NCBI RefSeq assembly: GCF_019774615.1
Contig: NZ_CP081496.1
Span: 558,001-622,000 of the forward strand
From: Streptomyces sp. BHT-5-2
GTDB taxonomy: Bacteria > Actinomycetota > Actinomycetes > Streptomycetales > Streptomycetaceae
DNA: 64,000 nucleotides
Direction of reading: 5' to 3'
Shown piece after piece: positions 44,552-55,420 of this stretch. A model generated the notes under the pieces. The model saw nothing but the letters and a program-made list of their open reading frames with translations, ran no database searches and was not told the DNA's origin. The translations under genes and the position numbers were made by a program. The first letter of the stretch is position 1. Each line of letters starts with the position of its first letter.

Positions 44552-47500
44552 ATGAAGCCTCGGCTCACCGTCGTCGTCCCGGTCCCGCGCGGTGCGGGGT
44601 CCGCGCGCCATGTGGAGGAGTGTCTGGAGTCGGTGGCGGCCCAGACGCTGGCGGAGTTGGACGTGGTGCTGGTGGACGACGGGCCGGCGGAGGGGCCGTT
44701 GGAGGGGCCGTGGCGGCGGCTGGCGGAGCGGGATCCGCGGTTCCGGGTGGTGCACCATGCGGGCGGGGGCCGGGGCGGGGCGTGGAACGCCGGTGCCCGG
44801 CACGCCTTTCCGCACACCGCGTATCTGGCGTTCCTGGCGCCGGACGATGTGCTGCTGCCGCGGGCGTACGAGGATCTGACGGGGTTGTTGGAGGCGTCGG
44901 GGGCGGATCTGGCGACCGGCAACGTCTACCGGCTGGGGGCAGCGGGCCGGAGCCAGTCGGCGGACCATCCGGCGGCACGGGAGACGGTGCTGCGTACCCA
45001 CGTCTCGGAGGATCCGGCGCTGCTGGGCGATCACTTCGTGCGGAACAAGGTGTTCCGGCGGGCGTTCTGGGAGCGGCACGGTTTCGCCTTCCCCGAGGGG
45101 GAGTGGTGCGACGGGGCGGCGGTGGCGTTGCCCGCGCACGTCCTGGCGGAGGCGGTGGACGTGCTGCACGAGCATGTCTGCTACTGGCGGCTGCCGGAGG
45201 GGCCGGGTGGGCGCCGGGGGCCGGATGCGCAGGGGGTGCGGGACCGGTTCGCGGCGGTGGCGCGGATGCGGGCGTTGCTGGCGGATCCGGTGCGTCCGGC
45301 GTGCGGGCGGCTGCGGGCGGAGTACGACCGGGCGCAGTTGACCGGGGGGTTGCTGGATCTGGTGGCGGCGCTGCCGGGGGCGCCGTCGGAGGTGCGGACG
45401 GCGTTTCTGGACTGTGCGCGGGACTTTCTGTCGCGGACCGATCCGCGGTTGTTGCGGGCGCTGCCGGTGGAGTTGCGGATGCGGTGGTATCTGGTCCGGG
45501 CGGGGCGGTTGTCGGATCTGGTGGCGCTGCTGGGGCACGAGGCGCGCAATCCGGGGGGTTTCGTGGTGGCGGGGGCGCCGTTGCGGCGGCGGGCGGTGCT
45601 GCCGGCGGATCCGTCGGTGGAGTTGCCGGCGGGGGTGGTGCGGCTGGCGCGGGCGGACTTCCCGGTGCGGGCGGAGGTGCGGGAGGCGGTGTGGCGGGGC
45701 GGGGAGCTGTTGTTGCGGGGCTGGGCGTACTTGCGGAATCTGCCGGCGGGGACGCGGCACGGGTATCTGCGGACGGCGGTGCTGTCGTGCGGGCGGCGGC
45801 GGATCGTGCTGCCGCTGCGGACGGTGGCGATGCCGGAGGCGACCGTGGCGTCCGGGCAGGAGCTGCACTGTTACGACTGGGCGGGGTTCGAGCTGCGGGT
45901 GGATCCGGCGCGGTTGCGCCGTGCGGGGCGGCTGGTGCCGGGCGAGTGGCGGGTGGAGGTGCTGCTGGCGTCGGCGGGGGTGGTGCGGTCCGGGGAGTTG
46001 GGTGCGCCGGAGAGCGGTTCGGGGGCGGCGCCGGGGGCGTTCGAGGGTGTGGACGGGATGCGGGTGACGCCGCGGTATGTGGACGGGCGGCTGCGGATCG
46101 CGGTGGATCGGCGGGTGCGGCGGCTGGTGGGGCCGCCGGCGGTGGTGGGCGGGGCGCTGGAGTTGGCGGTGGCGGCTCCGGGGCCGGCGCCGGTGGCGCT
46201 GCGGCTGACGCACGGGGGGACGGGGACGGTGGTGTCGTTCCCGGTGGAGGGCGCGGCGGACGGCGGCGGGGACGGCACGGACGCCGGGGACGGTGCGGGC
46301 GCGGCGGCCGCGGAGGAGCGCGGCGAGGGCGCGGACGCCGGTGGCGGGCGGTGCGTGGTGCGGGTGCGACTGGACGCGTGGGACGCGGCGCGGCCCGGGC
46401 GGGACGGCGAGCCGGCCGCGATCCCCCCGCCGCACACCGAGACCTGGCTGCCGGAGCTGGTGCTGCCGGGCGGCGGCACCGACCCGGTGGGCTGCCCGCC
46501 GGGGATGCTGCCGGTGGCCCATCCGCTGCCGCACGGGCGGGAGTTGGTGGCGGCGGCGTCCCCGGCCGGGGATCTGGTGCTGTACGACCGGGTGCCGCAG
46601 GCGTACGTGGACCGGGTGGTGTGGCGGACGGACGGGACGCTGCTGCTGGCGGGGGTGCTGCCGGACGCCGCGCCGCCGGCCCCGGAGCTGGTCCTCAAGC
46701 ACACCGCGCATGCCGCCGAGGCGGCGTTCCCGGCCGTCCACGACGCGGGGCGGTTCCACTGCGCGCTGCCGCTGGCGGCGCTGCCGTCGCTGGCCGGGGA
46801 GGTGCCGCTGCGGGAGGGCCGCTGGACGGTGCATCTGCGGGCGCAGGGGGCGGCGGGGTCGTCGTCGGACGCGCCGGTGCGGTACGCGCCGTCGGTGTTC
46901 GACGGGCTGCCGGTGTCGCGGACGGTGCGCGGGAAGCCGTTCACGCTGGACCGGGTGGGGCACGACGAGGTGTTCGTGGCGGCCGGGCCGGCGCTGCCGC
47001 CGGTGGACCGGGGCCCGTACCGGCGGCGGGTGCTGCGCGAGCAGCACTATCCGCTGCACCGTTCCCGGCCGCTGCGGGACACCGTGCTCTACAGCAGTTT
47101 CGGCGGCCGGGCGTACGGGGACTCGCCGCGGGCGGTGCACGAGGAGCTGGTGCGGCGGGGGCTGGACGTGACGCATCTGTGGGCGGTGCGGGACGCGCAG
47201 ACCGAGGTGCCGCCGACGGCCCGGCCGGTGCTCGTGGGCAGTGCGGCCTGGCACGGGGCGCTGGCGCACAGCCACTGGGTCGTGACCAACACGCATCTGC
47301 CGCGCTGGTTCGTGCGGCGGGCCGGGCAGCGGGTGATCCAGACCTGGCACGGGACGCCGCTGAAGCGGATCGGCGCGGATCTGGCGGGGACGCTGTGCGG
47401 GGGGCTGGCCCATCTGGCGCCGCGGCCGCGGCTGGGCCGGCAGTGGAGCGTGCTGCTGTCGCCGAACGCGGCGAGCACGCCGGTGCTGCGGTCGGCGCTG

Positions 47501-48151
47501 GGCTATGCCGGGAAGATGCTGGAGACGGGGCTGCCGCGGACCGACGCGCTGCACGCCGCGGGCCGGGAGGAGGTGGCCGCGGCGGTCCGGGCCCGGCTGG
47601 GGGTGCGGCCGGACCAGCGGGTGGTGCTGTACGCGCCGACGCCGCGCGACGACGTGGCGTACGACGCCTCGCACCACCGGCTGCATCTGCCGCTGGACCT
47701 GGCCGCGGCGCGGTCGGCGCTGGCGGGGGACCATGTGCTGCTGGTGCGCAGCCATCCGCAGGTGCCCGACCGGCTGCCGGCGCACCATGCGCCGTTCGCG
47801 GTGGACGTGTCGTCGTACCCGGACGCGACGGAGCTGCTGCTGGCCGCGGACGTGCTGGTCACGGACTACTCGTCGCTGGCCGTGGACTTCGCCAACACCG
47901 GCCGGCCGATGCTGTTCCTCACCCCTGATCTGGCGCACTACCGTGACACGTTGCGCGGTTTCAGCCTGGACTTCGAGGCGCGGGTGCCGGGGCCGCTGCT
48001 GTCGTCGACGGGCGAGCTGGTCGAGGCGCTGGGGGATCTGCCGGCGGTGGTGCGGGCGAGTGCGCCGGCGTATGCGGAGTTCCGGCGGGAGTTCTGTCAT
48101 CTCGACGACGGCGGGGCGGCGGGGCGGGTCGCGGATCTGGTCATGGAGTGA
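44552..48151 (+). CDS. bifunctional GT2 glycosyltransferase / CDP-glycerol glycerophosphotransferase (TagF-like)
   Basis: 1199 residues, presumably at the inner face of the membrane, building a teichoic-acid-like polymer. Residues 1-230: GT-A family 2 domain (LTVVVPV, LDVVLVDDGPAEG, YLAFLAPDDVLLPR). Residues about 240-830: linker and beta-rich region. Residues about 840-1195: Glyphos_transf domain with the TagF catalytic histidines QTWHGTPLKRIG (about 932) and RSHPQ (about 1067), plus VTDYSSLAVDFANTGRP. The true donor (CDP-glycerol or another CDP-polyol) is not readable. ATG 44552 is the family start. Confidence 0.88.
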   Translation: MKPRLTVVVPVPRGAGSARHVEECLESVAAQTLAELDVVLVDDGPAEGPLEGPWRRLAERDPRFRVVHHAGGGRGGAWNAGARHAFPHTAYLAFLAPDDVLLPRAYEDLTGLLEASGADLATGNVYRLGAAGRSQSADHPAARETVLRTHVSEDPALLGDHFVRNKVFRRAFWERHGFAFPEGEWCDGAAVALPAHVLAEAVDVLHEHVCYWRLPEGPGGRRGPDAQGVRDRFAAVARMRALLADPVRPACGRLRAEYDRAQLTGGLLDLVAALPGAPSEVRTAFLDCARDFLSRTDPRLLRALPVELRMRWYLVRAGRLSDLVALLGHEARNPGGFVVAGAPLRRRAVLPADPSVELPAGVVRLARADFPVRAEVREAVWRGGELLLRGWAYLRNLPAGTRHGYLRTAVLSCGRRRIVLPLRTVAMPEATVASGQELHCYDWAGFELRVDPARLRRAGRLVPGEWRVEVLLASAGVVRSGELGAPESGSGAAPGAFEGVDGMRVTPRYVDGRLRIAVDRRVRRLVGPPAVVGGALELAVAAPGPAPVALRLTHGGTGTVVSFPVEGAADGGGDGTDAGDGAGAAAAEERGEGADAGGGRCVVRVRLDAWDAARPGRDGEPAAIPPPHTETWLPELVLPGGGTDPVGCPPGMLPVAHPLPHGRELVAAASPAGDLVLYDRVPQAYVDRVVWRTDGTLLLAGVLPDAAPPAPELVLKHTAHAAEAAFPAVHDAGRFHCALPLAALPSLAGEVPLREGRWTVHLRAQGAAGSSSDAPVRYAPSVFDGLPVSRTVRGKPFTLDRVGHDEVFVAAGPALPPVDRGPYRRRVLREQHYPLHRSRPLRDTVLYSSFGGRAYGDSPRAVHEELVRRGLDVTHLWAVRDAQTEVPPTARPVLVGSAAWHGALAHSHWVVTNTHLPRWFVRRAGQRVIQTWHGTPLKRIGADLAGTLCGGLAHLAPRPRLGRQWSVLLSPNAASTPVLRSALGYAGKMLETGLPRTDALHAAGREEVAAAVRARLGVRPDQRVVLYAPTPRDDVAYDASHHRLHLPLDLAAARSALAGDHVLLVRSHPQVPDRLPAHHAPFAVDVSSYPDATELLLAADVLVTDYSSLAVDFANTGRPMLFLTPDLAHYRDTLRGFSLDFEARVPGPLLSSTGELVEALGDLPAVVRASAPAYAEFRREFCHLDDGGAAGRVADLVME

Positions 48152-48457
48152 GCGGGCCGGCGGCGCGGTGAGGGCGGCGGGTCCGGCGGCACGGGGCGGT
48201 GCGGTGTGCGGGGTCCGGATCGGCATCTCCCGGCGGTGGCGTCGTTACAGCATGTACGGGCGTCCCTGCGGGGCGTCCGCGCGGGTCGCCCCGCGGTCCG
48301 GGTCCGGGTTCCGGGGGCCGGCTGGTCACGAGACGGCAATGAGGCGAAAAAAGCGGGCGGCGGGTGCAACCGTTCGGCGGATTTCGGCCTCTGACCCTGG
48401 AGGACAGGGGCCCGGACCCGCTCGCGCCAAGTGCTGTCGACACGAAATGTAGATTTA

Positions 48458-50152
48458 GTGACTGTGAATGACGCCCTTGAGTCACAGCCTGGGCCCGCCC
48501 TGTCGCCCGCCGCGCAGGTCAGCGTCGTCGTCATCGCGTTCAACGACGCCGTGCACGTCGCCGACGCGGTGCGGTCGGCGCTCGCGCAGGGGGACCAGGG
48601 AGACGCGGTCGCGGAGGTGATCGCGGTGGACGACGCCTCCACCGACGGCACCGGCGCGGCGCTGGACGCCCTGGCCCGCACCGAGCCGCGGCTGCGGGTC
48701 CTGCACCGCGGCGAGAACAGCGGCGGCTGCGGTTCCCCCCGCAACGACGGGCTGCGGGCCGCCGTCGGCCGCTATGTGATGTTCCTCGACAGCGACGACG
48801 TGCTGCCGCCGGGCGCGGTGCCGGCGCTGCTGTCCGCGGCGCTGGAGCACGGGGCGCCGGTCGCCGCGGGCGCCTGTGTCCGCCGGGAGCTGCCGGCCCG
48901 CCGCGACGTGCCCTGGCAGCCGGAGCTGTACCGCGAGCCGGCCGTGTACGACGGGCCCGACGCCGCGCCGCAGCTGGTCCGGGACACGCTCTGCGTCAAC
49001 AAGCTCTACGCCCGGGAGTTCCTCACCGGCCACGGCATCGCCTTCCCCGAAGGCCGTTACCACTACGAGGACTTCGTCTTCACCGCCCGGGTGCTGGCCG
49101 CCGCCCCGAAGATCGCCACGGTGCCCGACACGGTCTACGTCTGGCATGTGCGCCGCGCCGCCGCCAAGCAGTCGATCTCCCTGGACCGCAAGGACGTCGC
49201 CAACTGGCGGCAGCGCATCGAGGCGCACCGCACCGTGCTGCGGATCCTCGGCGACGCCGGGCACAAGACGCTGGTGGCGGCGGCCGCCACCAAGTTCCTC
49301 GACCACGATCTGCGGATGTACGTCCGGGAGCTGCACACCCGTGGCGCGGACTACCGCGCCGAGTGGTGGCAGCTGACCCGCGACCACCTGGCCTCCTTCG
49401 AGGACGCCGAGGTGCGGGCCGCGCACGCCCCGGCCCGCTGGCTGGCCCGGGTGGTGCTGGCCTCGTCCGCGCCGCGCGACCTGGACCGGCTGACGCAGCT
49501 GGCGGCCCGTCCCGGCCGTCTGCTGCCGCCGTACGCGACGGACCGCGACGGCGCCCCGGTGTGGTCGGCGGACCTGCCCGAGGTGCGGCTGGAGGGCCTG
49601 GCGCCCGGGGACACGGTGGCCGCCGCCGACGAGAGCGTGCCCGGCACCGACGCCGCGCCCCTCCTGCCGGTGACCGTCGACGCCGATCCGGTGCTGGGCG
49701 CGGCCCGCGGGGTGCTGCGGCTGCGGGTCCACGACCTGTACGGGCGGCTGGCGGCGGCCGGCCCGGTCAGCGTCGACGTCGCGCTGCACCGCCGCCGGGA
49801 CGGCCGCCCCGGCCCGGTGCTGACCGCCGCCCTCGCCCCCACCGCCGACGGCACCGCCTGGACGGCCGCGGCGGCGCTGGACCTCGCCCCGCTGACCGAG
49901 CTGCCCGGCTCGCGGCCCGACGAGCCCGAGCCGTGGGACGTCACGGCCCGGCTGACCTGCACGGACGGCACCGTCGTGGGGGTCGGGCTGCGGGCCGTGG
50001 GCGACGGTCTGCGGCGGCGGGTGCTGCCCAGCCGGCGCCGGCTGGTGCTGCTGGCCCAGCCGTACACCACCACCGGCGGTGCGCTGGCGTTCCGGGTGGC
50101 GTCCGGGCCGCGCAGCGTGTGGCGGATCGCGGCCCGGCGGCTGGGGCACTGA
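48458..50152 (+). CDS. GT2 family glycosyltransferase with C-terminal beta-rich domain
   Basis: 564 residues. GT-A domain about 20-240: VSVVVIAFNDAVHVADAV, VIAVDDASTDGTG, MFLDSDDVLPPGAV (DxD-like), then YHYEDFVFTARVLAA. After about residue 370 comes a separate beta-rich domain, also seen in the other GT2 proteins of this window. No Shine-Dalgarno is seen before GTG 48458 or the in-frame GTG 48464, and an A/T-rich stretch lies immediately upstream, so the start is uncertain and the message may be leaderless. The 306-base gap before it shows no other clear feature. Confidence 0.85.
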   Translation: MTVNDALESQPGPALSPAAQVSVVVIAFNDAVHVADAVRSALAQGDQGDAVAEVIAVDDASTDGTGAALDALARTEPRLRVLHRGENSGGCGSPRNDGLRAAVGRYVMFLDSDDVLPPGAVPALLSAALEHGAPVAAGACVRRELPARRDVPWQPELYREPAVYDGPDAAPQLVRDTLCVNKLYAREFLTGHGIAFPEGRYHYEDFVFTARVLAAAPKIATVPDTVYVWHVRRAAAKQSISLDRKDVANWRQRIEAHRTVLRILGDAGHKTLVAAAATKFLDHDLRMYVRELHTRGADYRAEWWQLTRDHLASFEDAEVRAAHAPARWLARVVLASSAPRDLDRLTQLAARPGRLLPPYATDRDGAPVWSADLPEVRLEGLAPGDTVAAADESVPGTDAAPLLPVTVDADPVLGAARGVLRLRVHDLYGRLAAAGPVSVDVALHRRRDGRPGPVLTAALAPTADGTAWTAAAALDLAPLTELPGSRPDEPEPWDVTARLTCTDGTVVGVGLRAVGDGLRRRVLPSRRRLVLLAQPYTTTGGALAFRVASGPRSVWRIAARRLGH

Positions 50153-50207
50153 CCCGCGGCCGACCCTCGGCCGCCGTTCCGCTTTCCCGTTCCCTAGGAT
50201 TGGCGCT

Positions 50208-51194
<987 letters not shown>

Positions 51195-51357
51195 CGGCGC
51201 TCACAGCGCTCACAGCGACGGTCGTACGCGCGTGGTGGGTTCGGGCCGCCTGCTCCTCTTCGGAGGGGTGGGCGGTTCGGCGTTTTCGGGATGGGATGGG
51301 CGGACGGATGCGAGAGCCGCATCTGCGCCCGTCCCCGCCGCCCGTCCCCGTCCCCGG

Positions 51358-53127
51358 TCAGGTCGGCAGTTCCAGGGTCGAGCCGGGGTGGAGGGCGATC
51401 CGTACGGGGCCGGCGGGCGCGCCGTCGTCGTCCGGGGCGCCCGTCGGGGGCGCGTAGCGCGGGAACGCGCCGCCGCTCACCTGTAGCCGCACCCGGTGCC
51501 CGGCGGCGAACCGGTGGGCCGTCGCGCTCATCGGCACCATCACCTCCGGCGGTTCCGCCGCCCCGCCCGGCGCGGCCACCCGCACCAGCCCGTCGCACAC
51601 GTTCACCGACCGGCCCCGCCCGTCCACGTCGCACAGCCGCGCGAAGACGTCGAAGGGCCGGCCCGCGGGCGCGCCGCCCGGCCCGGCCGCCGTGACCCGC
51701 ATCCGGGCCGCGACCGGCCCCAGCACCTCCAGCGGCTCGGTCAGCACCGGCCCGGTGAACGTCAGCACGTCCGGCCGGGCCTCCAGCGTCCGGTTGTCGC
51801 GGCGGCCCGCGGCCCCGGAGAGCAGCGGCCCGCCGAGCGACGGGGTGGGCTCGGCCGGGTCGTGGCGGAACTCGCCCACCGGGCCGGAGCCGTCGGTCCG
51901 CCGTCGCTCCAGCCGTCCGCCCGGGTGCAGATACCAGGGCTCCCCGGCCCCGGCCGTCGGCGGCCACTCCGCGAGGTCCCGCCACCCGTCCCCGGCGTCC
52001 CCGACGCCGTCCTGCCCGTCCCGTCCGTCCCGTCCGTCCCCTCCTGCCCCTCCTGCCCCTCCTGCCCCTCCGACGTGGATCCGTACGGGTGTGGGCCGTA
52101 GCCCGGCCCGTTCCCCGTACAGGTGGGCCCGCAGCCACGCCAGGCTCTCCGCGAACACCTCGGGTGCTCCCTGCTGGAGCGCCGAGTGGTGTGTCCAGGG
52201 CCCGACGAGCAGCGCGGTCTCGCGGCCCGCCCGGTGCAGCCGCCGGTACTGCGCGAGGTTCTGGTCGAGGAAGACGTCCTGCCAGCCGGCGATCAGGCAG
52301 GTGGGCACCGCCGGATGCTCCGCCGCCGCCTCGGCCGACGCGCCCCGCCAGTACGGATCGGTTCCGTCCGTTCGCTCCAACGCCTCGGCGAGCCAGGGCA
52401 GTTCGGCCGCCGGGCCGGATGTGTACGGCGCCGGTTCCCGGTGTGCGCCGGGCAGCCAACGCCGCAGCCGCAGCGCCGCCCGCAGGAACGGCCACCATCC
52501 CTGGTGCTGGTAGGCCATGCCGACGCCCGACACCAGCGCGTTCTCCAGATGGACCGCGCCGCCCGTGTGGAAGTACGCATGCGGGTCGTGCAGCCCGAGC
52601 TGGACCACCATCGCCCGCAGCTCCGGCGGCGGTTCCAGCGCGAGGGCCCACTGCGTGTAGCCCAGGTAGCTGGCGCCGATCGTGCCCAACGCGCCGTTGA
52701 ACCAGGGCTGTCGGCGCAGCCATGCCACCGTGGCGCGGCCGTCGGCCGCCTCGTTGCGCCACAGGTGGAAGGCGCCGCCCGCCCCGCCCGTCCCCCGGCA
52801 GCTCTGCACCACCACGTGGAAACCGTGCTCCGCGAGGGGGATGCCGTACAGCGACGCCCACGGGACGCCCCGCCCGTAGGGCGACCGCACCAGCACCGTC
52901 GGGAACTCCCCCGGCCGTTGCGGGGATTCACCGCCCGCCGGCGGCGCCCCGTCCCCCCGCGGGAAGTAGTGGTCGGTCACCAGCGGCACCCCGTCCCCGC
53001 CCGGCACCGGCAGCCCCGTCTCGCACCCGACCCGGTACGGGCCCGTCGGCACGTTCCGCGCCATGGCGCGCATCCACCGCGCCGCCCGCGCCGGCCGCCC
53101 GTCCGGCGCCACCCACTCCGCCACCAT
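51358..53127 (-). CDS. CocE/NonD family hydrolase (S15-like)
   Basis: 589 residues, alpha/beta hydrolase fold plus a C-terminal beta-sandwich (PepX_C, about 400-580). The likely nucleophile is Ser153 in GTIGASYLGYTQW; SCRGTGGAGG is the oxyanion region and LVGPWTHHSAL is near the catalytic His. Members hydrolyse esters, amides or X-Pro peptides; the substrate is unknown. A Gly/Asp/Ala run (about 350-381) is encoded by a pentanucleotide-like repeat. ATG 53127 follows GGGAGG; GTG 53130 is alternative. Divergent TetR next door, with a palindromic operator between. Confidence 0.86.
   Translation of the reverse strand: MVAEWVAPDGRPARAARWMRAMARNVPTGPYRVGCETGLPVPGGDGVPLVTDHYFPRGDGAPPAGGESPQRPGEFPTVLVRSPYGRGVPWASLYGIPLAEHGFHVVVQSCRGTGGAGGAFHLWRNEAADGRATVAWLRRQPWFNGALGTIGASYLGYTQWALALEPPPELRAMVVQLGLHDPHAYFHTGGAVHLENALVSGVGMAYQHQGWWPFLRAALRLRRWLPGAHREPAPYTSGPAAELPWLAEALERTDGTDPYWRGASAEAAAEHPAVPTCLIAGWQDVFLDQNLAQYRRLHRAGRETALLVGPWTHHSALQQGAPEVFAESLAWLRAHLYGERAGLRPTPVRIHVGGAGGAGGAGGDGRDGRDGQDGVGDAGDGWRDLAEWPPTAGAGEPWYLHPGGRLERRRTDGSGPVGEFRHDPAEPTPSLGGPLLSGAAGRRDNRTLEARPDVLTFTGPVLTEPLEVLGPVAARMRVTAAGPGGAPAGRPFDVFARLCDVDGRGRSVNVCDGLVRVAAPGGAAEPPEVMVPMSATAHRFAAGHRVRLQVSGGAFPRYAPPTGAPDDDGAPAGPVRIALHPGSTLELPT
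51985..52078 (-). repeat. microsatellite-like repeat in the hydrolase gene
   Basis: Plus-strand CCGTC / CCTGC-type units repeated about fifteen times, giving Gly-Asp-Gly-Arg and Gly-Ala-Gly-Gly runs in the protein. Confidence 0.6.
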
Positions 53128-53193
53128 CACGCCCTCCCGCCGGCCGTTCCGTCGTCCCGCTCTTCCGTCGTTCCGACGTTCTGACGTTCCATC

Positions 53194-53216
53194 ATTCCCG
53201 TACGACGTACGAGAAT
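53194..53216. promoter_or_regulatory. 23-bp near-perfect palindrome, probable TetR operator
   Basis: ATTCCCGTACG-A-CGTACGAGAAT: 11-bp arms with one mismatch, between the hydrolase and the TetR gene. Confidence 0.65.
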
Positions 53217-53247
53217 AGCGGATGCTTGGATGGACCGGTGTTCCGTC

Positions 53248-53303
53248 CTTGAGATCAGCCCTGAGACCCGCCCTGAGACCCGTCCCTGAGAATCGCCCTG
53301 AGA
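53248..53303 (+). repeat. four-copy CCCTGAGA repeat in the tetR leader
   Basis: Four to five tandem 13-14-base copies of CCCTGAGACCCG just before the ribosome site; could affect leader structure. Confidence 0.5.
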
Positions 53304-53312
53304 GGAGACCCC

Positions 53313-54092
53313 GTGCCCGCGTCCGCATCCCCCGGCGGCCGGTCCGGCGCGCCGGGCGCCGACGATCCCCACGGTCTCTGGCTGACGCCCGACCGCCCCC
53401 GCCGCGGCCGCCGCCCTGCCTTCACCCGCGAGGCGATCACCGCCGCGGCTGTCGCCCTCGCCGACGCCGAAGGGCTGGACGCCGTCACCATGCGCGCGGT
53501 CGCCGCCCGGGTCGGCGCCGGGGTGATGTCCCTCTACAGCTACGCCCCGGACAAGGAGACCCTGCTGGAGCTGATGGTCGACCACGTCGGCGGCGAGCTG
53601 CTGCCCCCCGCCCCGCTCACCGGCGACTGGCGCCTGGACCTCAAGGCGCTCGCCCGCCACCAGCGCGCCCTGATGCTCCGCCACCCCTGGCTGCCCGCCG
53701 CCCTGAGCGCCCGCCGGACCCTGGGGCCGCACACCCTGGCCTTCGTGGAGCACGCCCTCGTCGCGCTCCGCCCGCTCCCCCTGGACGGCGCCGCGAAACT
53801 GGAGATCTTCAGCCTCCTGACCGGCTTCGTGGCCTCCCACGTCGGTCATGAACTCACCCGCACCGCGGCCGGCGACTCCCCCGACCGCGCCACCGCCGAG
53901 GCCCGCTACCTCGCCGCCGTCGCCGCCGACGGCCACCATCCCGAACTCGCCCGCGCCCTCGCCTCCCCCGGCCGCCCCCTCACCCCCGAGGCCACCTTCG
54001 CCCGCTTCCTCGACCGCCTGGTGGACGGCCTGGACACCGAGCCCCCGCACACCGGATCCGAGGCGGCGACGAATCCGGAACCCACCCCCTGA
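53313..54092 (+). CDS. TetR/AcrR-family transcriptional regulator
   Basis: 259 residues. The N-terminal HTH lies at about 38-85 (FTREAITAAAVALADAEGLDAVTMRAVAARVGAGVMSLYSYAPDKETLLELM), followed by a TetR_C_1-like ligand domain with HHPELARAL. Residues 1-35 are a disordered extension. GTG 53313 has AGAGGAG at ideal spacing. Divergent from the hydrolase, with the palindrome 53194-53216 between, so probably a repressor of itself and the hydrolase; the ligand may be its substrate or product. Confidence 0.88.
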   Translation: MPASASPGGRSGAPGADDPHGLWLTPDRPRRGRRPAFTREAITAAAVALADAEGLDAVTMRAVAARVGAGVMSLYSYAPDKETLLELMVDHVGGELLPPAPLTGDWRLDLKALARHQRALMLRHPWLPAALSARRTLGPHTLAFVEHALVALRPLPLDGAAKLEIFSLLTGFVASHVGHELTRTAAGDSPDRATAEARYLAAVAADGHHPELARALASPGRPLTPEATFARFLDRLVDGLDTEPPHTGSEAATNPEPTP

Positions 54093-54095
54093 CGC

Positions 54096-54137
54096 GCCTC
54101 CGCCCCGCCGGAGCACAGGCTCCAACGGGGCGGAGGC
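54096..54137. terminator. bidirectional terminator
   Basis: Outer stem GCCTCCGCCCCG / CGGGGCGGAGGC around an inner GGAGC-ACAG-GCTCC hairpin, between the convergent tetR and alpha/beta hydrolase genes. Confidence 0.75.
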
Positions 54138-54203
54138 ACACCCGGCGCAGGCCGAGGCGCGAGCGGGGCCGGGCCTCGACGCCCGGCCCTCAGGACCCGG
54201 GTC

Positions 54204-55334
54204 TCAGTCGACGGCCCCCTGCCGCCAGGGCCGGACGAACCCGTGCAGGGCCCGCCGCGCCGCCGGGGCGAGCACCGGCTCGCCGGCCGGCGTCCCCGCC
54301 CGGTGCAGCAGATGGTCGAGGCCGGGCAGCACCCGCAGGCCGGGGCCGGTGGTGCGGGCCGCGGCGAGGCCGGACAGCAGCGCCGGCACGGTCCGGCACG
54401 GCACATTGGCGTCCGCCGTGCCGCAGGTGACGAGCGTCCGCGTACCGGGCGCGACGCCCCGGGCCACGGCCGGTGGATAGAGCGCGTCGTCGCTGCGTAC
54501 GAAGTCCGCGTTGACCGGCCCGAACATGCCGCCGAGGAAGGCGGCGACGGGCGGCAGCAGCCCCGACGTGTCCACCGGCCGCCCGTCCCGGAAGTCCGCG
54601 ACGGCCCGCGCCACCCCCTTCTTGTTCGACGCGGCCTGCTCCGGGCTCAGTCGACCCGCCCGGACCGCCCGGTCCAGACCGTCCGCCACCTGGAACCCGA
54701 CCATGTCCAGCAGCCGCACGTCCTGCGGCGCGAGCAGCGCGAGCCCGGCGGGCTTCGCCCGCACCGCGCGGTCGACGAGCAGCGCCTGGAGGCCGCCCTC
54801 GCTGTGCCCGACCACGAGCAGCGCACGCGGGTCGGCCTCCGGCTGGGCGCGCAGGGTGTCGTACGCGGCCACGGCCTGGCGGGTGTAGGCGGCCATGTCG
54901 GGTGCGCGGTGCCGGCCGCCGAGCCCCGTCCGCCCGGTGCCGTACTTGTCGAACCGCAGGGTCATCACCCCGTCCCCGCCGAGCGCACCCGCGAGGAGGG
55001 CCAGGGTGTGCGGGGTGAGGCCGGGCGGCTCGTCGCCGTTGCGGTCGGTCGGCCCGCTGCCCGGTATCAGCAGCGCCGCGGCCAGCCTGCGGCCCGCCCG
55101 GTGGGCGGGGACGTGCACCGTGCCGTACGCCGTGGTGCCGTCCGCCACGAACCGCACCTCGCGGTCCACGGCGGGCACCACCGCGGCGGACCCGACCGCA
55201 GCAGGCCCGACCGCGGCGGCGGCCCGCGGAGCCGCGACCGCCCCGGCCACGCCCCCCACCGGCCCGACCGCCACGACAACCGCCGCCGCCAGCCCGGCCA
55301 GCCCCCTCCCACGCCAAGAAGAACGCGAACGCAT
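54204..55334 (-). CDS. secreted alpha/beta hydrolase
   Basis: 376 residues. The N-terminal Arg-rich region and Ala/Val-rich stretch (about 12-50) read as a signal peptide. The catalytic set is visible: Ser178 in VVGHSEGGLQAL, Asp in CGTADANVPC, and His in GLDHLLH. LLIPGSGPTDRNGDEP carries the oxyanion hole. Family typical of dienelactone-hydrolase-like or lipase-like proteins; the substrate is unknown. Ribosome site GGGGGG precedes ATG 55334. A 15-bp palindrome lies 87 bases upstream. Confidence 0.85.
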   Translation of the reverse strand: MRSRSSWRGRGLAGLAAAVVVAVGPVGGVAGAVAAPRAAAAVGPAAVGSAAVVPAVDREVRFVADGTTAYGTVHVPAHRAGRRLAAALLIPGSGPTDRNGDEPPGLTPHTLALLAGALGGDGVMTLRFDKYGTGRTGLGGRHRAPDMAAYTRQAVAAYDTLRAQPEADPRALLVVGHSEGGLQALLVDRAVRAKPAGLALLAPQDVRLLDMVGFQVADGLDRAVRAGRLSPEQAASNKKGVARAVADFRDGRPVDTSGLLPPVAAFLGGMFGPVNADFVRSDDALYPPAVARGVAPGTRTLVTCGTADANVPCRTVPALLSGLAAARTTGPGLRVLPGLDHLLHRAGTPAGEPVLAPAARRALHGFVRPWRQGAVD

Positions 55335-55420
55335 GGAACCCCCCAGTGAGTTGAGTCAGTCATCTGACACATCGACAGGAAGCAGGCAGGGGGAACCACG
55401 CGACGACGCCCCTCGCCTCT

